64,000 nt of DNA, from positions 148,292-212,291 of the forward strand of contig CAUYUJ010016370.1 of the NCBI GenBank assembly GCA_963575745.1, given 5' to 3'. The stretch is from Prorocentrum cordatum. Lineage: Eukaryota; Sar; Dinophyceae; Prorocentrales; Prorocentraceae. Positions 11,051 to 19,990 of this stretch are shown here, piece by piece (positions within the stretch are counted from its first letter, which is position 1; every line of letters starts with the position of its first letter). Position numbers and translations under genes: made by a program. Below the pieces are notes generated by a model. That model was not told where the DNA came from, ran no database searches, and saw only the letters and a list, made by a program, of their open reading frames with translations.

Positions 11051-11284
11051 GGCGACAGATAATGCTAGCAGAAAATGCGAGGCTGGATTGGGAATGCCCT
11101 GACGGGTCCAAGTGGTAATAGCAACCGCGGCAAACATGCAGGGGTCAATTCGAATTCGATCGGCGATGGAGCCCCATTTGGGGCCGCTAAAAATCGGCAT
11201 GTAGGCTGAAAAACGCTTTTGCATCCAGCAACTCAGCGGCAGAACGGATGTTCCACGCTTCGAGTATGCTTTCGGTTTCAAGAA

Positions 11285-12755
11285 GCTCGAAGGCAGTTCC
11301 GACGGCTTTGGGGAGCAGCACAAACAATTGCTCGAGCCTTAAAGCATCGATGTTCGCCGTTTGGGGTCTCTTGAGATAGCAGTCGGCTCCATGGGCCTGG
11401 GGAGCAGCAGAAACAACTTTGCCAGCCTGGAAAAAAGGATGTTCGCCGTCTGTGGCTTCTGGAGATAGCAGTCGGCCCCCAAAGCCCTGGGGAGCAGCAA
11501 AAACAACTCTTCGAGCATCGGCAAATTTGATGTTCGCTGTCCGGGGCGTTTGGAGTTGGCAGTCAGCCCCCAGGGCCCTGGGGAGCAAAAGAATCAGCTT
11601 TTCGAGCCTCGAAAAATGGATGTTCGCCGTCTGGATGGCGCCTAGATCTGGAGAGTGGAGCAGCAAAAACAACTCTTCGAGCATCGAACCAATGATTTTT
11701 GTTGTTTGGGGCACCTGGAGCAAGCATTCGGTCCCCAGGGCCCTGGGGCGCAGCAGCAACAGCTTCTGCGCCTCGAAAAATCGACGTTTGCCGTCTGGGG
11801 TCTCTGGGGAGAGCAGTCGGCCCTCAGGGATCTGGGGAGCAGCTGAAACAGCTGTTCGAGCATCGAAAAATCGTCGCTCGCGGCTTGGACCTTCTGGAGA
11901 TAGCAGTCGGCCCCAGGGGCTTTGGGGAGCAGCAGAAACAACTTCTGGAGCCTCGAAATCGATTTCCCCTGTGTGGAGATCCTGGAGATAACACACCCAC
12001 GGCCCTGAGGAGCAGTATAAACAGCTTTTTGAGCCTCGAAATCTGGATGTTCACCGTCTGGGGCCTCTAGAGATAGCATTCCGCCCTCAGTGCCCTGGGA
12101 AGCAGCAACAACAATTGTTCTAGCCTCGAGAATTTGATTCTCGCCGTTTGGGGCCTCTGGAGATAACAATCGGCCCCTAGGGCATTCGGGAACAGCAGAA
12201 ACAACTTTCCGAGACTCGGGAAATCGATGTCCGCCGTCTTGGGCCTCTGGTGACAGCACACCCAGGGCCCTGGGGAGCAGCAGAAATAGTTTTTGTTCGA
12301 GCCTCGAAATCTGGATTTTCACCGTCTGGAGCCTCTAGAGACAGCACTCCGCCCTCAGAGCCCTGGGGAGCAGCAACAACAATTGTTCGAGCGTTGAGAA
12401 TGTGATGTTCGCCGTTCGGGGCCTCCAGAGATAGCAGTCGGCCCCCAGGGCCCTGGGGAGCAGCAACAAAACTGTTCGAGCCTCGAACAAATAATTTCCG
12501 CCGTCTGGGGCCTTGGGAGGTAGCACACCCAGGCTTTTGGTGAGCAGCAAACGCAATTGTTCTAGCCTCGGAAAGTCGATGTTCGCCGTCTGGGGCCTCT
12601 AGAGATAGCAGTCCACACCCGGGGCCCTGGGAAGCAGCAGAAACAGTTTTTCGAGCCTCGAAAAATCGATGTTCAATGTCTGGGGCTTCTGGAGATAGCA
12701 CGCCCAGGCCCCTGGGAAGCAGTCGAACAATTTTTCCAGCCTCAGAAAGATATTG
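11285..12755. repeat. 90-bp satellite S1, about 16 copies
   Basis: The anchor GATGTTCGCCGTCTGGGGCC recurs at 11351, 11440, 11531 and 11621 and onward, giving 89-91 bp spacing. Each unit carries GAGATAGCAGTCGGCCCCCA, GCCCTGGGGAGCAGCAG and TTCGAGCCTCGAA (a 13-nt inverted repeat). Because 90 is a multiple of three, units stay in frame and yield long minus-strand frames with ~30-residue repeats. I do not treat these as genes. Confidence 0.9.
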
Positions 12756-12864
12756 TTTTTTAAATCACTTACGCATGTTACCTTCCCCTGCCACCCCCCC
12801 CACGCAACGTTAACGGCAGGAAGCTGGCCACAGGCGTGCGTGCATTGTTGCATAGAGCAGGTGG

Positions 12865-12962
12865 TGGAGGAGGAACACGAGGAGCAGCAGCAGGAACACA
12901 CCAACGCAGCAGCAGCAGCAGCGGGAGGTGGAGGAGAACGAGGAGGTGGAGGAGGAGGACGC
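12865..12962. repeat. (GGA)n/(GCA)n tract
   Basis: GAGGAGGAA and AGCAGC stretches, purine strand on plus. LINE C begins directly at its right edge. Confidence 0.9.
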
Positions 12963-12965
12963 GGA

Positions 12966-13816
12966 AACAGGCTGACATTATGTGGCGTTACTTGTGGAAG
13001 GCCTTCGAGCAGCTGAGGCACCAGCACCTCATCAAGTCGCCGTGCAACACGACTTCCCAGTCTGGGCGGTGAAGCTTCAAGTCTCCCTTTACCGTAAGCC
13101 ACGGGCGCTGGAGCTCAACGGCGCGGTTTCGGACCTCATCGAAGTGCAGCAAATGGTCTTCGCAGGGGACATGTGGGCCACTTCTTTCATGAAGCTCATC
13201 GTCCTCAACCCGCTCGACCGCACCCTGCGGGCCTCGCCGAGCATCGTCCCGTCCGTCGTGGTCGACGACCTGGTCCTCCAGCGGGTTGGAGGCAGCAGGC
13301 GCGTGACCGACGACCTCGTCGCCAGTGTCACCAGCGTCGTCAGCGAGCTGCGCACGGTGGACATCCACGTCGCCACCAAGAAGTCTCTCCTGCTGGCCGA
13401 CGCGCCTACAGCGGCCGCGGCGTTCCAGAGCCGCCTGGCCTGGGCCGCCAAGGCGCGGCCAGTGGGAGCCGCCCGCAACCTTGGAGTGGACTACGCCCTG
13501 ACTGGACCGGCGCCCAGGCACGTCCGTCGGCACCGCCTCAATCAGGCCGCGCGGCGGGTCCCACGCCTCAGGCGGCTCTTGGGCCCAGTGCGCCGCCGCC
13601 ATGTCGCAGCAAGGATTTTCATGCAGGGGGTCGAGGCCAGCTTTGCCTACGGCGTCTGCTGCGCGGGGCTCGTTGACACCGACCTCGACACCGCGCGCAC
13701 GATGGCGTTCAGATCAGTCGAGATCAGGCCCTCTGGCAAGAGTCGCACCGCTGTCCTCGCCACCATCGGCAGGGACTACGACCCCGTGTTCAAGGTGACG
13801 CGCGACCCAGTGTGCA
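12966..13816 (+). pseudogene. LINE C, 5' part: reverse transcriptase fragment
   Basis: Fragment of a LINE reverse transcriptase cut off at its 5' side by a (GGA)n tract. Motif A region is LWKAFEQLRHQHLIK in one frame (about 12.98-13.04 kb). After a frameshift come FPVWAVKLQVSLYRKPRAL, VFAGDMWATSFMKL and the catalytic box SVVVDDLVLQRVGG (VDDL at 13261-13272; the usual Tyr/Phe and following residue are Val-Val). The frame continues through thumb sequence to FKVTRDPV at 13.81 kb, where LINE D is inserted. Its continuation is at 19980. Confidence 0.8.
13806..13816. repeat. Left target-site duplication of LINE D
   Basis: CCCAGTGTGCA, matched by CCCAGTGCGCA at 19980-19990 (10 of 11). Removing the intervening DNA joins LINE C codons ...DPV to TLRRAVWEQWLP in one frame. 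Confidence 0.85.
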
Positions 13817-13832
13817 GCCATTTCGGCTCGAG
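13816..13832 (+). other. Relic dinoflagellate spliced-leader sequence at the LINE D 5' end
   Basis: AGCCATTTCGGCTCGAG matches the last 17 nt of the dinoflagellate spliced leader (AGCCATTTTGGCTCAAG) at 15 of 17 positions and sits immediately after the target-site duplication. This is what is expected if a trans-spliced LINE RNA was reverse transcribed to its 5' end. The match is short; the position is the stronger argument. Confidence 0.7.
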
Positions 13833-13940
13833 CTGATTCAGGTGACAAGTTCCTCAGCCCGAGTTTGCACTAGCTGTCTTCGAAGTGGCGGCGCTAGTGC
13901 GGGCCAAAGTTGGCACAATTTCAGTCACTGACCTCCAGCG

Positions 13941-15029
13941 ATGTCAGGTGATGGTTCCGTATTGCGAGGCGCTCGATTGCTTTTCTGGTCTTGTACGCGG
14001 TGCACTCCTACCGCGAACTGGGCTTGCCGTATCCAATGCGCTTGTGGCGCTCCTGCTCCTGTGCGTGTGGCGCAGGCGGCGCGCAAGAGTGAGAAAGAGT
14101 ATTTGTCCCAGCCACGTACGAGTTCAGCGAAGCTTCCTGCAGGACAGCGGGCTAAGAGCCCAAGAGGGCAGGCCGACCTCATTTCTCGGATCTCGGCGGC
14201 GCTGGACAAAAAGTTCGATCAGAAAATCAAGCAAAATCAAGCAGGCACCCAAGGAGAAGGGCAGCGGTTCGTCGAATATCCCTCATGGTGGCCCTGCTGG
14301 TGCCAGCCAGTATGCACCCCTTCCGATGACGAGCTCAAGGCAGCCAGGATTAAGTCCTTGGAGAACGCCCTCGGCCAGCTCAAAGATGTCGATGGTTCGG
14401 GCCCCGCCAAGCAGCGCATCATTGAGCAGCTCCGAGTGGCACGCAAAGATATGCGTGACAAGAAGCCAGTTCTACAGCAGCACACCACGATCGCCTTCAT
14501 GCTCCAGGCCGCAGAGAAGAAGTTGTCGAAGGCCAAGGAGTCTGTGGAGGCACAACAAAAGGTTAACTTCGATGCTCAAACAGCTTTGGTTCTTCTGCAG
14601 GAAAAGAAAGCCTCTCTGCAGCGTGAGGTTGTTGCGCTTGGAGAAGAGTTGCGCCGAACCATGCCTGATGCGGGATGCCCCCCCGTGCACGACCTCCCCC
14701 TCGATCAACAGGTGCTCGATGCGCACCCAGAGGTCAAGGCGAGGGTGCAGAATCCTGCTTTCGAGCAGTTCAAGAAGCTGCATGAGGAAGCTACCAGGTC
14801 GCGGTCTCCTGTTGCCACGCCTCCTGCAGCGGAGCCAGCTGCAGCTCCTGAAGGTGATGGCGACTCAGCCATGGATGTGGATGGTCTCTCTGCCGAGGAT
14901 GCGGGCCGACTATTCGCGGCTACAGGCGGGCAGGGTGACAAGCGAGCTTTCGAGGCCAAGCTACAGGAGATGGGAGTCAAACGGCCTCGTCTTGCAGCAT
15001 CCCAAGATCCTGGCCAGCAGCCAGGGTAA
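13941..15029 (+). CDS. LINE D ORF1: RanBP2-like zinc finger, coiled coil
   Basis: Complete 362-residue frame. Residues about 14-38 have the RanBP2 zinc-finger layout (FWSCTRCTPTANWACRIQCACG: W-x-C-x2-C, N, C-x4-C-x-C). A basic Ser/Lys-rich stretch follows (EKEYLSQPRTSSAKL). From about residue 135 a long helical region (KAARIKSLENALGQLKD, QTALVLLQEKKASLQREV) predicts a coiled coil. The C-terminus holds EGDGDSAMDVDGLS and the basic VKRPRLA. By family it should be an RNA-binding nucleoprotein of the retrotransposon. Start chosen as the first ATG giving the whole finger; it lies about 110 bp after the relic leader. Same architecture as LINE A ORF1. Confidence 0.8.
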   Translation: MSGDGSVLRGARLLFWSCTRCTPTANWACRIQCACGAPAPVRVAQAARKSEKEYLSQPRTSSAKLPAGQRAKSPRGQADLISRISAALDKKFDQKIKQNQAGTQGEGQRFVEYPSWWPCWCQPVCTPSDDELKAARIKSLENALGQLKDVDGSGPAKQRIIEQLRVARKDMRDKKPVLQQHTTIAFMLQAAEKKLSKAKESVEAQQKVNFDAQTALVLLQEKKASLQREVVALGEELRRTMPDAGCPPVHDLPLDQQVLDAHPEVKARVQNPAFEQFKKLHEEATRSRSPVATPPAAEPAAAPEGDGDSAMDVDGLSAEDAGRLFAATGGQGDKRAFEAKLQEMGVKRPRLAASQDPGQQPG

Positions 15030-15047
15030 CTACCACCATGTTCGTCT

Positions 15048-16484
15048 ATGTGGCCTGCCTGTGTCTCCTCGAGGCCTGGCGGCGCCACAGCGCAAAGGCA
15101 TTGCAAGTTTTTGCGGCGCTCCAGAAGCGCCGCTCCCGCCCCCAAGTTTCTTCCGCACGCGGCGAGTTTTTTTTGTTTTTTTATACAAAAAAACGAGCCT
15201 TACCAGGATGCACCGAGAGATGGTGCAGCGAATGTTGTGCGGGATTCGGCTGATGGGCTTCAGTATTTTGAGTCGTTCAACGGCAATTGCAGATCGACGT
15301 TGCTGGATCGGCTCAAGACTTCCGACTCTCTGATTGCGTGTGCCCAAGAGATAGGCATTGCGATTGATGGCATCCCAGATCTCCAGCGTTCGGCGCGCAC
15401 ATTGGGATACCGAGTTTTGCGCAGCCCTTCGTTTGCACGACAGAGGGGATCTTCCCCTGAAGGTGCGGCTATCTTCGTCAAGCAGCACATCGGCATTCGT
15501 TGGAACCCAGATGGTGGAGAGTTGGTTAAGGGCCGCTTGATGTCAGTTAAAGTAGATATTCCTGGGTGGCCCGAGCTAACAGTATACTCGGCATAGATGT
15601 AGACGGCGGTGGGTCTTGATGCGGCTAATATGCACATCCTGAAAGCTCTAGGCAGTAACATTTTCAAGGTACATGGATCCACGCTGCGCGGTGCTGATTG
15701 GAATGTAGACGCCCAAGCTATCGAAGAGTCAGGTTTCGCGAGAAAGGCTGGGCTCATTGCAGTTGCCCCCACTAAACACACATGCATCATGCCGAGCACG
15801 GCCTCTACGATTGACTATTTCTTGTGCTCTCACGATATGGTTCGCTTGGTGGACAAGGCCAGAGTACTTCCGTCATGGCATGGCGGACCGCGCAAGCCTG
15901 TGCGACTCCACCTTCGCCCAGGAGTGCTGGCTCTTCGGCAGTTGGTATATTGTTCTCATGCTCGTTTGTCTGTGCTGCCACCGCGCGGTCCTCGCAGGCA
16001 ACCTAGGTCATATGTTGCGGCTCGAGCTCTGGCAGATCAAGCGGTTCACTCTGCCAAGTATGGTTCTGTTGGAAATGCACGGCGACAGCTCAGCCACGCT
16101 TGGGCGAGCTTTCTTCATGATGCTGATCTGGAAGTGTCAGATGTCCTGGACTTCCCGCTCAAGACGCCGGCACGATCACGGTGCCTTGTTAGACGCTGGG
16201 CACCCGTGTCGGGAAGAAAGTTCTCCACCGACGACCAGGTGCAGACATGCAGAGGACGGCAGTGGTTGTACCGAGTGTGGCATGAGTTCGGGGCATTGGT
16301 TAAGGAATCTCCGTGCTTGGCAACTAACCCTGGGACGCTCAGCCTGCATCAGGCTTGCATGACTGAAGAATATCCAGGTGAGGGGCTTGGCGTTCGATTG
16401 GATGCTCAGGCCAAGGCTTTTTTCAGGACCTTTTGCGTGCATAGCCTGATAAACATTACCACCCTTGGTATCGTATTTTGGTGA
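15048..16484 (+). pseudogene. LINE D ORF2, endonuclease part (two in-frame TAG)
   Basis: APE-type endonuclease: FNGNCRSTLLDRLK, then the catalytic Glu in LIACAQEIGIAIDGI, SPEGAAIFVKQHIGI, and ELTVYSA. Two TAG codons (15594 and 15600) interrupt the frame, which then continues unchanged with AVGLDAANMHILKALGS, GADWNVDAQAIEESGF (the GDxN motif), STIDYFLCSHDMV and RKPVRLHLRP. The remaining part to 16484 is the linker toward RT. Upstream of FNGN the frame includes a T-rich stretch (15166-15192) and may not be coding there. The frame shifts near 16.47 kb. Confidence 0.8.
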
Positions 16485-18418
16485 TCAGCTCGCTGTCGAA
16501 TTCGAAGCCTCAACCGCCTTGGTGAATAACTTACTTAACCAGTCTTGTAATGAGTGGTGTGATCAAGCACTCAAGGGCTCAGCTAAGATGATTCGTAATA
16601 TTACTCTACTTCAGAAGGTATGGCCACGTAGTGTTGTTGAACGTGCGCCAGGTATTTTCTCAAGCAGCCCTGGTGATGTTTTAGCGTCTGAGGCAGTCGC
16701 TCTTCAGATGCAATGGCAGGCCAGCTGCCAATCTCCTGTGGCAGAAGTTCCTGGTCGTGAATGTTTTCCTCGTGCTACTATCGAAGAGATTCGAAGTGCT
16801 GCAGGCAGGTTCAGCCAGCACACTTCATCGACTCTAGATGGTTCTCGCCCCAGGCACATAAGTTTGCTAGGCGATGCAGGCCTTGCTACTCTTGCTGTTT
16901 TGTATGAGGCAGTGGAGAGACTTGGGCTCCTCCCACGACATTTCATGTGGATGGTCTTCCCGCTGATCGACAAACCAGCTGGAGGACATCGCTCAATTTT
17001 GTTGCTGGCCAGTTTTGCGAGAGTGTGGGAGAGGCTTCGCCGACCGCAGCTAGGCCCCTTCTTCGAGGCTGCGCAGAGAGACTTCTGGGCCTTCGGAGCT
17101 GGCAAGAGCGCTGAATCTTGCGCATGGGCCCAGTCAGTTCTTTCGGAGGGCGCCCGCGTCAAACGATCAGGTTATCTTGGGGGTCCAATGGGATGGTAAG
17201 AAGTATTATGAGTCGTTCCAACTCGATCTATTGCGGGAGCGGGCGTGCAAGCACGGTATTCCTAAAGTCATCGTGAAGACTATGTATAACTTGTGGCGTT
17301 GCCCTAGATTGGTCAGACTGGGTTCTGCCTTTCACCCAGTGGCGTATTTCGCGTGCAGCGGATTACCAGCGGGCGACATTCTTAACGATGCATTTGTCAG
17401 GACGTATGCTTTGGAGTCCTTTGATGCTTTCACGAGTAGACACCCAAATATAAGGCTCTCATCATACATAGACGATGATATGGTATTGGCAGTAGGCAGT
17501 ACGAGCAACTTACTACGTGACGACCCTGAAGCAGCAGCAGATTCCCATATAATGTTCAAGCTCGAGCTTAAAGCGTATATATCGAATAGCAAGGCAATCG
17601 CTGTCGCGAGCTCACAGTCGCTAGCTCGGCCGTTCGCACATCAGCGTTATGTTGGGTGTCTCCCGAAAGGTACGGCTACATCGACGTCGCCCAATCTTGG
17701 GGTGGATTTGTCTCCTGGGCAACGCCGTTCGGCTAAAGGTGCGCTTCGAAAACGTCGGCAAAGGTTTCAGCCGTTTAACCGTCGTCCTCTTCGGGCCCTT
17801 CGGTACCGAAAGAAACTGCCGCACGGCAAGCATCGGATGGCGATAATTCACACTGCTGGGTTGAAGCCATTATCTTATGGCAGTGCAATTCTCGGAATAA
17901 GTGACTACGAGCTCAAGCGGGCTCGAGCTACATTGCTCAGTTTCAAGTCACCCTCCCATCGAGGGGCCTCGCTCGTGGCCAAGTGTGTGCTCCATGGCGA
18001 CCCCGTGACAGATGCGGCTGTTGCTCCTGCTGTGCAGTGGGCTATTGCAGTCTGGCAATCGGCGGTCGCACCCGAGCGCGCCCTCTTTACGATCGACGAG
18101 CTCACGCACATGTATGACACGATTTCTTCTAAGTATGTTCCAGGGCAAACATGGGGACAGTCCGGGGGCCCAATTTCCAGGATGATGCTGAGTTTGAGAC
18201 GTATAGGATGGGAAGTACAGAATGTTACGGAGTGGGTGGATGATCGTGGCATCGAGTACTCGCTCCTGTACACATCACAATCTCTCATCAAGCACCTCCT
18301 GTGTCAGGCAGTACAGCGCGCTCATGAGCGTACAATGGCTAGCTTAGTAGGTTCACCTGCACATGAGAATGGTAGTCAGGCACGTGTGTGTAGATATTGT
18401 ACGCACCATTGCATGTAG
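16465..18418 (+). pseudogene. LINE D ORF2, reverse transcriptase
   Basis: Two overlapping frames (16465-17199 and 17177-18418) together make a full RT. Fingers: FPRATIEEIRSAAGRFS, TLDGSRPRHISLLGD, PRHFMWMVFPLIDKPAG. Motif A: GVQWDGKKYYESFQLDLL. Motif B region: FACSGLPAGDILNDAFV. Catalytic box: SSYIDDDMVLAVGS (17465-17479). The post-RT part has MMLSLRRIGWEVQNVTEWV and RVCRYCTHHCM. Only the junction near 17.18 kb breaks the frame. It would copy element RNA from the nicked target DNA. Confidence 0.85.
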
Positions 18419-18533
18419 ATTTAAGAAGTTTAGTGCACGCCAAAAGTATGCTATCACAAGTTGTTTTACCAAGGCAGTTTTCACGAATGATCGCCTCCGC
18501 GCGCTATGACATGAGTCTGATGGCCTTTGTCCT

Positions 18534-19941
18534 TTGTGCGCACAGCTGGACAGCCTGCACCATAGGCTGTGGCGCTGTCGAGCTCAGGAGTGCGTGGGGG
18601 CCCGAGAGGCGGCGGCTAGCGTGGAGATAATCGCGGAGGGCGCTCAGGCAGGGCGTGAAGATTTATTTTGGACTCGCTTCATGTTCCTGCATCCTGCGTG
18701 CTATGTTGCCCCTCCTACCGACCAGCTGTATCCCGCAATGCAGACTGCGAATGTCGAGCCTCTCGTCGACTACTCGATCTGGAGTGCTGCGTCGGATGTC
18801 GTTGTCGACGGTTCGTGTGCTCGGAGTCCGGTTCGAGAGTTGTCGAGGGCCGCCTACGCAGGAGTTTTTCTGACCGAAGGGTCAGAGGAAGTCATGGCTA
18901 GGTTTAAGGGCCCTGCGTGGCCGTCGCTACCCCAGACTCCTCAGGCTGCGGAGCAGATGGCTATCATTGCTCCCGCTTTTTACAGTGCGTGTGCATGTAC
19001 AGACGCATTCGGACTGCCTAGGAGTTGTCAGGATCCACAATCAAAGTTCGGCCCAAGTGCTGGCTGGGCGATCGAAGTACGCTGGCTTGAGGAGGGGATT
19101 TTATGAGCCCGAAGGCGCGGAGTTTGTAGGACTGGCACATCACACACCAGCGCACAGAAGTTCTGAAGTTATCGACTCGCTCCCGCCAGCAGAACGTAGA
19201 ACAGCACGTGCGAATGACATGGCCGATCGGCTCGCTAAGCACGCTCTGGAAATGCTCGCACGGGAGAGCCCAGGGGACCTTGAGCAGCTTGATGCCCTGT
19301 TGGGCAAGGCCCGTGCCGTGGCCCGCGTGGTTGGGCGCGTTCTTCCGCTGTTCCCGTTTTCCCAGTGTCCTGAGAGACCCAAGGCCCCCAGGCCCTGTGA
19401 GGTAGGCGCGAGGGGATGGCACGCCTGGACAGCAGTACCTGGTGCAGCAGGCTCCTTCATCTGTCATGATTGTCATGCGCGTGTCAAAGGAACGTGCGCG
19501 GAAAAGCTTGACATGTCTGGTTGCCCTGGACGGCGGGGTAATTACGGACCATCAAAAGCTAGAACACTCGCTGGTCTTTGCGAGACTGTCGAGCGGCCCG
19601 AGTTTGATTTTTGCAGACGCTGTGGTGCATGCAGCACGGAACTGCTCAGTCGCAAGGTGGAGCAGGTCTGTGTTGGTCGGACTTGCTCTGCTACTGCGAA
19701 GTGCAGGCTCGGACGGATGATGCGGGGCCTTCGACCGCGATCCGACCGAGCACCAGGTGTTGTGCTCCATATCTTAAGTGATGTGGACCGACTGCGGCTG
19801 CTCCAGACCCAGCAGCTGCCCCGTCGTGCTGTCTTCCTCTCCCACCCTCGGGGGGGCGCCCCTGATGGGGGACTGCCCCCAGGGCTGGAGGCCATTCGAG
19901 CGAGAGCGGCCGCGAGGGAGCAGGCGAACTCCGGTGGTTAA
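18534..19941 (+). pseudogene. LINE D ORF2, RNase H and Cys-rich C-terminus
   Basis: Frame 18534-19106 gives the first RNase H strand SDVVVDGSCARSPV (Asp) and PQAAEQMAIIAPAFYS (Glu). Frame 18967-19941 gives THSDCLGVVRIHNQSS (Asp) and RANDMADRLAKHALEM (last Asp). It then has two Cys clusters, ICHDCHARVKGTCAEK and FDFCRRCGACSTELL ... VCVGRTCSATAKC, with C-x2-CG spacing shared with other LINEs here. Ends with a stop 28 bp before the A-run. Frameshift near 18.97-19.1 kb. Confidence 0.8.
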
Positions 19942-19968
19942 GCGATTAATGTTCTACCCCTTGCGGGC

Positions 19969-19990
19969 AAAAAAAAATACCCAGTGCGCA
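19969..19990 (+). repeat. LINE D A9 tail and right target-site duplication
   Basis: AAAAAAAAATA followed by CCCAGTGCGCA, the partner of 13806-13816. Confidence 0.85.

Larger units (their letters stand above)
13817..19979 (+). mobile_element. LINE D, nearly full-length non-LTR retrotransposon nested in LINE C
   Basis: About 6.2 kb bounded by an 11-bp target-site duplication (13806-13816 and 19980-19990). It carries a relic spliced leader at the 5' end and an A9 run (19969-19977) at the 3' end. Contents in order: ORF1 (13941-15029), endonuclease (15048-16.0 kb), reverse transcriptase (16.7-18.4 kb, catalytic YIDDD), RNase H (18.8-19.3 kb) and Cys-rich C-terminus (19.4-19.7 kb). Only a few stops and frameshifts. 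It is clearly more AT-rich at third positions than LINEs A, C and E, which suggests a distinct lineage. Confidence 0.92.

Noticed and set aside
11285-12755. CRISPR-like regular spacing of repeats
   Set aside because: Whole 90-bp units are similar, with no unique spacers, no cas genes, and a eukaryotic context.
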